Assembly (NCBI GenBank): GCA_009777725.1
Contig: WRLG01000017.1
Coordinates: forward strand, 1 to 64,000
Length of the DNA: 64,000 nucleotides
From: Oscillospiraceae bacterium
GTDB taxonomy: Bacteria > Bacillota > Clostridia > Oscillospirales > Ruminococcaceae
Direction: 5' to 3'
Shown piece by piece: positions 17,397 through 24,615 of this stretch. Every line of letters begins with the position of its first letter. Position 1 is the first letter of the stretch. Under the pieces are notes generated by a model. The model was not told where the DNA came from, did not search any database, and worked only from the letters and a program-made list of their open reading frames with translations. The translations under genes and the position numbers were made by a program.

Positions 17397-17542
17397 TACT
17401 TTTTTCAAAAAAACCATAACAAAATTTGTAGGATTACAATAGAAGTGTTACAATTAACCAAAAAAGGTAGCGGAAATCGAAAACCTGTGTTACAGTTAAT
17501 TTGCTAAGCCAATAAAGCAACAGAGAGGTTTTCAAATCCGCT

Positions 17543-18087
17543 ATGAATAGTGTAACACAAACAATGCTGTTTCGTCAAGCCTTAATAAAATACTCTGAGA
17601 AACATGGAGTAACAGCCGCCGCAATCAAATATCGCACCAACGAGGGTATACCCGAAGCATAACAGGGCTATGGTGGATATTGCGTAAGATGGGGCTTCAG
17701 CCCATAAAACCGCCTAATCCGAAGTACATACCCAAGCTCTGCGAGCAGATGAGTTATCCGGGGCAACGTGTGCAAATTGATGTTAAATTCGTCCCCGCCG
17801 TTTGTCTGGTCGGCGAGGTGAAGGGTGAAAAGTTTTATCAATATACAAATATCAAGCACAAACTCATAAGACCGTATACCTCCAGACACAATGGGAAAGT
17901 CGAGCGTTCTCATCGCAAGGACAATAAGTGTTTTTACGCTGTTAAAAGATTTTACTCGTTTGATGATTTTAAGAAGCAGTTAGCTGTAAGAAACAGGGAT
18001 TACAATAATTTTCCGATGCGTCCGCTTAACTGGAAATCTCCGAGAGAGATTTTAAACCATTTCTTAATTTTCGGTGAAGTTTTTTAA
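17543..18087 (+). pseudogene. Degenerate DDE integrase-core transposase (IS481-like remnant)
   Basis: Only fragments of an integrase-core transposase remain. The N-terminal piece from ATG 17543 (FRQALIKYSEKHGVTAAAIK) stops early. After a gap, a middle piece restarts near 17668 (WWILRKMGLQPIKPPNPKYI, QRVQIDVKFVPAVCLVGEVK with the first catalytic Asp). It then jumps from FYQYTNI straight to HKLIRPYTSRHNGKVERSHR, which carries the catalytic Glu. The region between, where the second Asp should be, is deleted. The element is therefore inactive. Its ends were not resolved. Confidence 0.85.
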
Positions 18088-18131
18088 AACTGCTGTAATA
18101 CATCATTGACAAACCTGCAAATTGTTCACTG

Positions 18132-18398
18132 TTAACCAATAACCCCCATAGCAATAACCGCCGGAATACCTAAAACAAAGGAAACCACAGCGGTAAACAA
18201 ATTGAGCGAAATATAAAGCCCGATATAATGCCCGAAAAAATGCGCCGCGAAAAGTCCTGCCAGCCCGGAAAACGCGCCCGTAAGAGCGGAGCGGAGCGGT
18301 TTTTTGGATTTTATATAAAAGAGCGGCATCATGATAAATATAAGCAGTAAGCATGAATAAAAAATCAACTCGCTCAGTGTAAGCCCCAAGTCCTCCAT
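18132..18398 (-). CDS. bofA: BofA-like pro-sigma-K processing regulator
   Basis: This 88-residue protein has two or three membrane segments and the BofA-family C-terminus (ISLNLFTAVVSFVLGIPAVI). In Bacillus, BofA inhibits the SpoIVFB protease that activates sigma-K in the mother cell. The next upstream gene is the YaaL-like one, and yaaL-bofA is the Bacillus order near the origin. Together they point to a spore former. The ribosome site upstream of ATG 18398 is GGGGAGG. Confidence 0.75.
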   Translation of the reverse strand: MEDLGLTLSELIFYSCLLLIFIMMPLFYIKSKKPLRSALTGAFSGLAGLFAAHFFGHYIGLYISLNLFTAVVSFVLGIPAVIAMGVIG

Positions 18399-18442
18399 AT
18401 TCTACCTCCCCAAGGAAATGTCCGATTTAAAGCCGACATCTC

Positions 18443-18676
18443 CTAATTTTTAATATTATTCTCCCGCGCTAATTGCAAAAGATAGGCATAGCGCGATTTC
18501 AGAGCCATCTCCTCGTAGATTGCCGCTTCTATAAGTTTGCCGTCCAAGGCTAGGTTGAAGCTTGTCTCAATTTGCGAAAGGCGGCTTTTTATTTCGTTTA
18601 TTTCGGTTAAAATCAACTCTCGCACCGCTTCCGCTGTCTTTTGGGCGCGGCGTTTTTCAGATAATAAAGCGAGCAT
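18443..18676 (-). CDS. yaaL: YaaL-like (DUF2508) protein
   Basis: This 77-residue helical protein has the DUF2508 layout: a basic N-terminus, a heptad-like middle (EINEIKSRLSQIETSFNLAL) and the C-terminal AxxxYAYLLQLARENN segment. YaaL precedes bofA in Bacillus and many clostridia, and so it does here (45-base gap). Its molecular role is unknown. Confidence 0.65.
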   Translation of the reverse strand: MLALLSEKRRAQKTAEAVRELILTEINEIKSRLSQIETSFNLALDGKLIEAAIYEEMALKSRYAYLLQLARENNIKN

Positions 18677-18706
18677 AAGAAAAACCCTTTCTCTCGCGCA
18701 TACGCG

Positions 18707-19258
18707 CTACATTATCAAATATCCCAACGCCAATATAAGCTTAATATCGGCTTTTTCCCTGTAAAGGAGTGCCATAAGTGCCAAGATGATAAGCTTTTCT
18801 TCGTCAAGCCCCCCGAATTTAAAGTCAAACGGAAACTTAAATGCTTTGAAGGCTTTGTTCTGCTCTTTGAATGGGGGCGGCGTATGTACGGCGGCGGGCG
18901 GCGGGTTCAACGGGGGCGGGGGCGGAGGCGGCAATATCGGGTTTGGAGGTCTCGCCTCAGGCGGGCGGATATTCCCCTGCATGTTGCGCTGGCGGTTAAA
19001 GTTCCTTTGAGGGCTGTTAAACAAAGGCACAAAACGAGTGCCCTGCGCTCCCCTCCTCATGTCGGAAACGCCCTGCCGCTGAGAATCCAATGCGGGCGGG
19101 GGCGGATTCGATTCCGCTTTAACCTCCGTGTTAATAACCGTATTATTACGCCGCGTGTTACTTTGCATATGCCTGTTACTGTGTTCAACATATTGCCGCG
19201 CCATCTGATTCATCTCCCTTACGCGCCCTTGCGCCTGTAAAACATCGCTATAGCTCAT
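18707..19258 (-). CDS. Proline-rich protein of unknown function
   Basis: This 183-residue protein has three parts: a polar N-terminus (MSYSDVLQAQGRVREMNQMA), a low-complexity linker rich in Pro, Asn and Arg (residues ~60-120, including runs of Pro), and a conserved-looking C-terminal segment (DEEKLIILALMALLYREKAD) followed by a hydrophobic end. The GGAGGG site upstream supports ATG 19258. It groups with the next two minus-strand genes; a spore-coat or morphogenetic role is possible but unproved. Confidence 0.6.
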   Translation of the reverse strand: MSYSDVLQAQGRVREMNQMARQYVEHSNRHMQSNTRRNNTVINTEVKAESNPPPPALDSQRQGVSDMRRGAQGTRFVPLFNSPQRNFNRQRNMQGNIRPPEARPPNPILPPPPPPPLNPPPAAVHTPPPFKEQNKAFKAFKFPFDFKFGGLDEEKLIILALMALLYREKADIKLILALGYLIM

Positions 19259-19288
19259 AAAAACCCTCCTTACCTATTTAGGAGTCGG

Positions 19289-19681
19289 CTATAAAAGTCC
19301 TTCAAGCATCCCGTTATCTTTGAGGTTTATGTATACATTATAAAGCTTTAACATTCTGACTGCCTTATCGGCTCTCTCCTGCCGCTCACTGCTGAGATGA
19401 GGGCGCAGGGCTATAAGCAGCTCGCTGTTCTTGTCCGGCTCGTTAAAAGTACTCATAAGCGACATAATCGCGCCTATATTAAATCCTCCGCCAAAGCCCT
19501 CCGCTTCGTCCGAATCGCTCGCCCCGCCCGGTTCGGCGGAATCGCCGCCCGAAGGCTCTCCGCCGGAATTGCCGGGGTTGGGCGGCATAATCATGTCCGC
19601 CAGCTCCTTAATCTGGCGCAGGCTTTCTTCGTCACTCAATATCGATTGAAGCTTTCCCGCTAAATCATCCAGAATAATCAC
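19289..19681 (-). CDS. Hypothetical acidic protein, spore-cluster member
   Basis: This ~130-residue protein has an acidic N-terminal helix (LQSILSDEESLRQIKELADM), a Gly/Ser/Pro-rich acidic linker and a C-terminal helical domain (LLIALRPHLSSERQERADKA). The start is uncertain: GTG 19681 is used because the upstream extension falls in a heptamer array. The linker-plus-helical-end architecture parallels the neighbouring proline-rich protein. Function is unknown. Confidence 0.6.
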   Translation of the reverse strand: MIILDDLAGKLQSILSDEESLRQIKELADMIMPPNPGNSGGEPSGGDSAEPGGASDSDEAEGFGGGFNIGAIMSLMSTFNEPDKNSELLIALRPHLSSERQERADKAVRMLKLYNVYINLKDNGMLEGLL

Positions 19682-19684
19682 CGA

Positions 19685-19740
19685 CCTTAAATCAATTGAC
19701 AATTGACAATGCACAATTGTCAATTATCAATTGTCAATTT
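19685..19740. repeat. TCAATTG heptamer array
   Basis: Units of CAATTGACAATTG in both orientations surround a central GCACAATTGT, so the array can also fold back on itself. Confidence 0.7.
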
Positions 19741-19982
19741 TACTTCTCCCCCGACAGTTTTTTGTAGAGGGCTTGTGCTTGCGGGGTGTTCATCATTTTG
19801 TTAATCATTTGGGGGTTGTTCATGACTTGGCTGAAAGCTTGCGCGTCACTTGTCTTCATGCCTTTCAGCGCGGCGTCAAATTTCCCCTGCTCAAATTCCT
19901 TTTTGAGCGTTTCGGGCGGAACGCCCAGCTTTTTGCTGATTACGTCAAGAAGCTGGTTCATATTGCTTTGATTAAAATTCAT
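19740..19982 (-). CDS. Small helical protein of unknown function
   Basis: This 80-residue protein (NMNQLLDVISKKLGVPPETL near the start; LYKKLSGEK at the end) is entirely helical in appearance and carries Met-rich stretches such as NNPQMINKMMN. ATG 19982 is preferred because an upstream in-frame GTG lies on top of the AAGGA site. It begins the run of four to five minus-strand small genes reaching back to bofA. Confidence 0.65.
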   Translation of the reverse strand: MNFNQSNMNQLLDVISKKLGVPPETLKKEFEQGKFDAALKGMKTSDAQAFSQVMNNPQMINKMMNTPQAQALYKKLSGEK

Positions 19983-20089
19983 AAGTAGTGATTCCTTTCT
20001 CACAAAAAAACTTTTTACATAAACCTGTTTATTTTTACTTTAGTTTATGGTATAATTATGCTATATCATATGCGAAAGGATGCGTTAAT

Positions 20090-20581
20090 GTGAGAATAGT
20101 CGTATTTTCCGATTCGCACGGCTCATACCGCTCCGCCGAAAGCGTTATACTTAAAAACAAGGAAGCTTCTATTTTTGTACATTTAGGCGATGGCGAGCGT
20201 GATGTGTCCGCTCTCAGAGCCAAATACCCGGAACTTGATATAAGGAGCGTATCCGGCAATTGCGATTTTTTAGGAGAGCCGTGCCCAAAGCTCATTATTG
20301 ATACGGAATATGCCCGCATTTTATGCGTCCACGGTCATCGGCACGGGGTTAAGTCTGGGCTTGAATTCCTGCGCGCAGATGCGGTGGAGGATAATTGCGC
20401 CGTTGCTCTTTTCGGGCATACTCACTCTCGCCTGCTGAGCTATTCCAACGGCATATATTTTATGAACCCCGGCAGCTGCTCTGTTCCGCGAGACGGAAAA
20501 CCCCGCTCCTACGGTTATATTGATTTAACTGAAGCGGGGATTTTTACCGGCATAGCCGATTTAAAGTCAATGGATAATTGA
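20090..20581 (+). CDS. YfcE/MJ0936-family metallophosphoesterase
   Basis: This 163-residue phosphodiesterase carries the calcineurin-like metal motifs: FSDSHG (residues ~5-11), HLGDGERD, SGNCDF, HGHRHG and FGHTHS. These bind two metal ions. The start is GTG 20090 behind AAAGGA, with a TATAAT at 20051-20056 upstream. Family members hydrolyse phosphodiesters such as cyclic nucleotides in vitro; the natural substrate is not known. Confidence 0.9.
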   Translation: MRIVVFSDSHGSYRSAESVILKNKEASIFVHLGDGERDVSALRAKYPELDIRSVSGNCDFLGEPCPKLIIDTEYARILCVHGHRHGVKSGLEFLRADAVEDNCAVALFGHTHSRLLSYSNGIYFMNPGSCSVPRDGKPRSYGYIDLTEAGIFTGIADLKSMDN

Positions 20582-20596
20582 CAATAGGCAATTGTG
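20569..20596. repeat. Short heptamer repeat at convergent gene ends
   Basis: GATAATTGACAATAGGCAATTG overlaps the end of the phosphoesterase gene and the gap before the convergent SpoIID-like gene. The repeat thus contributes the last codons of the phosphoesterase. Confidence 0.55.
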
Positions 20597-21946
20597 TTAA
20601 AGTAACTCTGCATACATCGTTGCGATTGCATCCCACGTAATCGCATCCACTATACCGTTCGGCTCTAAGTCCTCCATGGTTTGAACCGCGATTACGGCAT
20701 TTTTGGTTATCGGTCCGAAAAATCCCGTCGCGCTTACTGCGGGGACATTCGGGTAGGTTTGGTTAATCAGTGACAGCATCTCCTGCAAAATGCGGATGCT
20801 GTCGCTCGTCATCCCCTCCGTTAACAGCTGACCGGGGAACAGCCGGACGTTTGAACGCTCCGCCATAAACGGCGCGACCTCGATAATTCCCGCATACGCC
20901 CGCTGAATGGCATTCCATGTCTCCCTATCGACATTTCCCGTTTCGGGCAAGCCGTAAATTTTTTGGAATGACATGACCGACTCTACCGTCTTTTCATCAT
21001 AAACCCCTGTCATATCGGGCGGGACTACGGAATTGTAAAACGCCGCGATTACCGCTAAGAAATACTGGACGTGCGAAACATATGCGCCGGACATGCCGGG
21101 AGAAAGCTCCTCGGGGAACGGGCGCGCCGCTTCCTCGGGGGTTATCGCCTCGGCTCTGAGGTTGAGCAGTTTTTTCACGGCTATATACATATAATTCACC
21201 CTGTACCATGTCGCCTTGTTAATCACACCCGTCTGCGGAACATTGAAAATCTCTTGGAATTTTTGCACGGCAAGGCGGGTGCTTTCTCCGAAAACGCCGT
21301 TCGGGGGGATTACCCTCGGCAGGGCGGGGTAGTTTTGCGCTATGCGGTTGATTTGCCTTTGAATCCTCGCGATGCTGTTGCCTGCCATTCCCAGCTCCAA
21401 ATCCTCGCCCGGGAAGGAGTGCATATTGGGGAGCACGGGCGCGTCAAATACAATATAAATATCTTCGCCGTAATAGTGCTTTAATATTTCAAGGTAGGTG
21501 TAGCCCCTGTTTGCCAAATCAACTGTTCCCCACTGGTGAAGCCCGTCACACATTGTCCGCCTGCCGTCGCAATACGCCGCAAAAAACGGCTGCATCTGCC
21601 CGCGCTTGCGGAGAAAATTGTTGAAGATTTCATCCACTATGATAATAATCGGCTCAAAAAGCTCCCTGTTTTCTATAAACTTCTGGTCGAATTGAATTAC
21701 GCTGGTTATATCGAAATCAAAGCCTTGAGAGCGGTACCATTCGGTATAATAGCGGTTAAGGGTGTAGGATATGATAGCGTATATGTTCGCCCTGAGAGAG
21801 TCCTCGGGCCAGGTCGGGTATATTTCGCTGGAAGCGACATTTTTTATGTAATAAGGAAAATCAACAACGATATTGCGTGCGCTCGCATCCGTAGGATTGC
21901 CCAAATGCACCGTTAGCGTTTCCGGGATATACGGTTCTCCTGTCAA
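20597..21946 (-). CDS. SpoIID/LytB-related protein with peptidoglycan-binding repeats
   Basis: This 449-residue protein begins with a SpoIID/LytB-like domain (RANIYAIISYTLNRYY; later GLHQWGTVDLANRGYTYLEI, matching the usual G-x-SQWGA...GY-x-YxEIL). It ends in three peptidoglycan_binding_1 repeats (about residues 195-260, 290-350 and 375-449, each with a GxxGxxT..AVxxFQ core). SpoIID is a lytic transglycosylase acting in engulfment. No signal peptide is visible, so it may act from the mother-cell side of the spore. Its start overlaps the preceding gene (ATGA). Confidence 0.8.
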   Translation of the reverse strand: MTGEPYIPETLTVHLGNPTDASARNIVVDFPYYIKNVASSEIYPTWPEDSLRANIYAIISYTLNRYYTEWYRSQGFDFDITSVIQFDQKFIENRELFEPIIIIVDEIFNNFLRKRGQMQPFFAAYCDGRRTMCDGLHQWGTVDLANRGYTYLEILKHYYGEDIYIVFDAPVLPNMHSFPGEDLELGMAGNSIARIQRQINRIAQNYPALPRVIPPNGVFGESTRLAVQKFQEIFNVPQTGVINKATWYRVNYMYIAVKKLLNLRAEAITPEEAARPFPEELSPGMSGAYVSHVQYFLAVIAAFYNSVVPPDMTGVYDEKTVESVMSFQKIYGLPETGNVDRETWNAIQRAYAGIIEVAPFMAERSNVRLFPGQLLTEGMTSDSIRILQEMLSLINQTYPNVPAVSATGFFGPITKNAVIAVQTMEDLEPNGIVDAITWDAIATMYAELL

Positions 21947-22776
21947 CTCTGCTCATTCCTTTCAGGTTCAATCTTTGCGGCGGGGATAAAATTTACGGGC
22001 TGGATTGACTTAACGGTGGCGAAGATTGGCACGTCAAGGTCAATAATCGGGTAAAAGCCCTTTTTATAAACGCTTACCAGATACACGGAAAACGATACGT
22101 CCGCTGTTTCGGGTCGAAGCGAAAGCTCCGGCGGCGGGGCGGAGAGCGGAATATCCTCCGTTTTGCCGCTGTCATCGGTAAATTTAAAGCTGACGAAATA
22201 GTCGCCGTCCGCGCTTCTCCTTTTCACAACCACGGAAGCACCCTCAACAGGAAGCGCGCCGCCTGCGGACGTAACCTCAACTTGAAGGATTCCCGTGCCG
22301 CTCCACCTCTCCGGGTGTACGCACCCCCTGTTCATTGCCTCGGCTTCATTTTCGGCGACCTGCTCTTCTTCGCGCATTTCCCGGCGCATATTCGCCTCTC
22401 TCCGCCCCAATGCTCTCTCTATAAGCTCGCCCGCCGGGGGAAATCTGCTTTCCCGCGGTGCTTCTCTTTGGGTCTGCCTCTCCGTCACGGCTTCGGACTG
22501 CACGCAAGGCGGCGGGAGCGGCGGGGCTGTTTCCTCAAAAGCCGACGACATTACGGGCGCGGGAGGAGCGGCGGTTGACGCGCCGGGGGATATAAAGCTC
22601 TGCGGCTGAGCTCCCGTGAATTCCGGCGCGGCTGAAACGAGCGGTGCCGCTTCAAACGGCGCGGCTCTCGTTTCTTGTGCGGCTCTTTGCGTCCTTTTAT
22701 AAAGCCTCATCATCTCCTCTTTATATTTTTCGCTCAAATCGCAGGGCATCGCCATGCCTGTATTATTATCTTGCAT
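21943..22776 (-). CDS. Low-complexity protein with C-terminal beta domain
   Basis: This 277-residue protein has a Pro/Ala/Glu-rich N-terminal two thirds and a C-terminal beta-sandwich-like domain (GTGILQVEVTSAGGALPVEG, then VVVKRR... and SVYKKGFYPIID) resembling carboxypeptidase-regulatory-like folds. It overlaps the SpoIID-like gene by 4 bases and is probably cotranscribed; in clostridia such pairs occur near spore genes. Its role is unknown. Confidence 0.6.
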   Translation of the reverse strand: MQDNNTGMAMPCDLSEKYKEEMMRLYKRTQRAAQETRAAPFEAAPLVSAAPEFTGAQPQSFISPGASTAAPPAPVMSSAFEETAPPLPPPCVQSEAVTERQTQREAPRESRFPPAGELIERALGRREANMRREMREEEQVAENEAEAMNRGCVHPERWSGTGILQVEVTSAGGALPVEGASVVVKRRSADGDYFVSFKFTDDSGKTEDIPLSAPPPELSLRPETADVSFSVYLVSVYKKGFYPIIDLDVPIFATVKSIQPVNFIPAAKIEPERNEQS

Positions 22777-22926
22777 AAAATTCTTCCCTTCTTCAATGGT
22801 TGCGGGTCTTATATATTTTTATTCTTTTAAGATAAAAAAAATGCGTAAATTTGTTATTTGTGAAACATATACAATAAATAAGCATATTGTCTGTAATAAA
22901 AATTTGTAGATTTTTTTTATTATATA

Positions 22927-22935
22927 TGTTATAAT
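22927..22935 (+). promoter_or_regulatory. Extended -10 promoter of the hydrogenase operon
   Basis: TGTTATAAT at 22927-22935 is an extended -10 element, in a very AT-rich stretch and 63 bases before the first gene. No good -35 was found, as expected for extended -10 promoters. Confidence 0.6.
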
Positions 22936-22997
22936 AGATATTGTTAATAGTTTAGCAGGCAATTAAATAATTATACGGAAAGGAATGGTCGTTTACA

Positions 22998-23489
22998 ATG
23001 GGTGCGGTTAAATCAACAACCCCGTTTGCGGGAACGCCGGAGCAGGAAAAATCCTTACTCGAAACAATAGCGCGGCTTAAAGACCAAAAGGGTTCTCTCA
23101 TGCCGATTTTGCAGGAGGCGCAGAACATTTACGGTTATCTGCCGTTTGAGGTTCAAAGGACAATTGCTCTTAATACCGGCATACCTATGGAAAAAATATT
23201 CGGCGTCGTTACATTTTACGCGCAATTCTCGTTGGTCCCCAAGGGTAAATATCAAATTTCCATCTGCATGGGTACGGCTTGCTATGTAAGAGGCGCGGGA
23301 GATATTCTTGACAAATTTAAAGAAAAGCTGGGGGTAGACAGCGGCGGCTGTACAGACGACGGCAAGTTTTCATTAGAAGCGTGCCGCTGTATAGGAGCTT
23401 GCGGTCTTGCGCCCGTTATTACGGTTAACGATGACGTTTACGGTAAAATCGGCGTTGCGGACGTTGATAAAATTCTTGCAAAATATTAA
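22998..23489 (+). CDS. hndA: NADH-linked hydrogenase subunit HndA (NuoE-like)
   Basis: This 163-residue protein is the 24-kDa, thioredoxin-fold [2Fe-2S] subunit of the electron-bifurcating type hydrogenase. The four ligands lie in CMGTACYVRGA (two Cys, residues ~92-97) and CRCIGACG (two Cys, ~132-136). The helical N-terminus has the family LMPILQEAQNIYGYLP. It heads the operon that supplies the NAD(P)H-active module together with HndB and HndC. Confidence 0.93.
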   Translation: MGAVKSTTPFAGTPEQEKSLLETIARLKDQKGSLMPILQEAQNIYGYLPFEVQRTIALNTGIPMEKIFGVVTFYAQFSLVPKGKYQISICMGTACYVRGAGDILDKFKEKLGVDSGGCTDDGKFSLEACRCIGACGLAPVITVNDDVYGKIGVADVDKILAKY

Positions 23490-23572
23490 GTGAGGATTTA
23501 GGTGGCAGGCGGCAGGATAAGGTCGAATCTAAGCCCCCACTTCAATCTCGTTACGGAAAGGAACGCATCGGT

Positions 23573-24133
23573 ATGATGACCGAAATTTCTCTTAATATTC
23601 TTGATATAGCGCAAAATTCTATCCGCGCCGAAGCTTCTCTTATTGAAATCACCGTTGCCGCCGATTCCTCAACGGATAATCTGACCGTTATTCTGAAGGA
23701 CGATGGCTGCGGCATGACGGACGAGCAAATCGCCAAAGCGACCGACCCCTTCTTCACAACGAGGACAACCCGCGACATCGGCTTGGGTGTTCCGTTTTTC
23801 AAGTACTCGGCTGAGCTGACGGGCGGTGCTTTTACGCTTTTATCAACTCCCGGCAAAGGGACGGAGGTCACGGCGGTCTACAAGCTTTCATCAATTGACA
23901 GGATGCCGCTGGGCGATATGACGGAAACGATTCACTCTCTTGTAGTCTATAACGGTCATATTGAATTTTTGTATAAATATTCGGTAGACGACAGGAGCTT
24001 TACCCTCGATACAAGGGAATTCAAAGAGGTTTTAGGCGAGGATGTTTCATTCGCCGAGCCGGAGGTATCGGCATACGTAAAGGAGTATTTGACAGAAAAC
24101 AAAACCGAAGTTGACAACGGGGTCATACTGTAA
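23573..24133 (+). CDS. HATPase_c ATP-binding protein in the hydrogenase operon
   Basis: This 186-residue protein is a stand-alone GHKL ATPase domain: N box NILDIAQNSIRA, G1 box LKDDGCGMTDEQI, F box DPFFTTRTTRDIGLG and G2 box TPGKGTEV. No histidine-phosphotransfer or receiver domain is attached. It sits between hndA and hndB; similar genes are found in other clostridial hydrogenase operons. A regulatory kinase or anti-sigma-like role is inferred. The ribosome site is AAAGGA before ATG 23573. Confidence 0.85.
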   Translation: MMTEISLNILDIAQNSIRAEASLIEITVAADSSTDNLTVILKDDGCGMTDEQIAKATDPFFTTRTTRDIGLGVPFFKYSAELTGGAFTLLSTPGKGTEVTAVYKLSSIDRMPLGDMTETIHSLVVYNGHIEFLYKYSVDDRSFTLDTREFKEVLGEDVSFAEPEVSAYVKEYLTENKTEVDNGVIL

Positions 24134-24210
24134 GGAATTAGGAGTTAGGAAGCTAAGCAACTAACTGCTAACCACGATTCACTAATCACTATTTGGAGGT
24201 ATATATAATT

Positions 24211-24585
24211 ATGAAATCTTTAGAAGAATTAAAAGCACTGCGCGAAAAAATGAAAAGCCAAGTTGAAATCCGCGAGGATGACGCAAACGCGCTCAGGGTT
24301 GTGGTCGGGATGGCTACCTGCGGAATTGCGGCAGGGGCGCGCCCTGTTTTAACCGCTTTTTCAAACGGGGTTCAAGAGCGCGGGCTCAGGGGCGTTTCGG
24401 TCGTGCAGACGGGCTGTATAGGGCTTTGCCAATATGAACCGATTGTCGAAATCCACGCCGCAGGCGGAGAAAAGACAACCTATGTTCAAGTAACCGCCGA
24501 CATGGTTGACGAAATTATAGCCCAGCATATTGTAAACGGCAAGCCCGTTAATAAATATACGATTGAAGCCCAAAGAATCGGCTAG
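24211..24585 (+). CDS. hndB: Hydrogenase subunit HndB ([2Fe-2S] thioredoxin-like)
   Basis: This 124-residue protein has a thioredoxin-like ferredoxin fold with ATCGIAAGA and QTGCIGLCQYEP, which supply Cys ligands for a [2Fe-2S] cluster. The first motif has only one Cys here (MATCGIAAG), as in HndB of Desulfovibrio-type enzymes as far as I recall. ATG 24211 follows TTGGAGG. It links hndA and hndC in the usual order. Confidence 0.88.
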   Translation: MKSLEELKALREKMKSQVEIREDDANALRVVVGMATCGIAAGARPVLTAFSNGVQERGLRGVSVVQTGCIGLCQYEPIVEIHAAGGEKTTYVQVTADMVDEIIAQHIVNGKPVNKYTIEAQRIG

Positions 24586-24615
24586 CGTCAATACAAATGA
24601 AAGGATGATTACGTA

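Noticed and set aside
17668-18087. Intact transposase
   Set aside because: Two internal losses remove the DNA-binding end and the second catalytic Asp, so only a remnant is called.
18786-19240. Gly-rich plus-strand frames opposite the proline-rich protein
   Set aside because: Gly-rich translation is the mirror of the Pro codons; no start site and no conservation signal.
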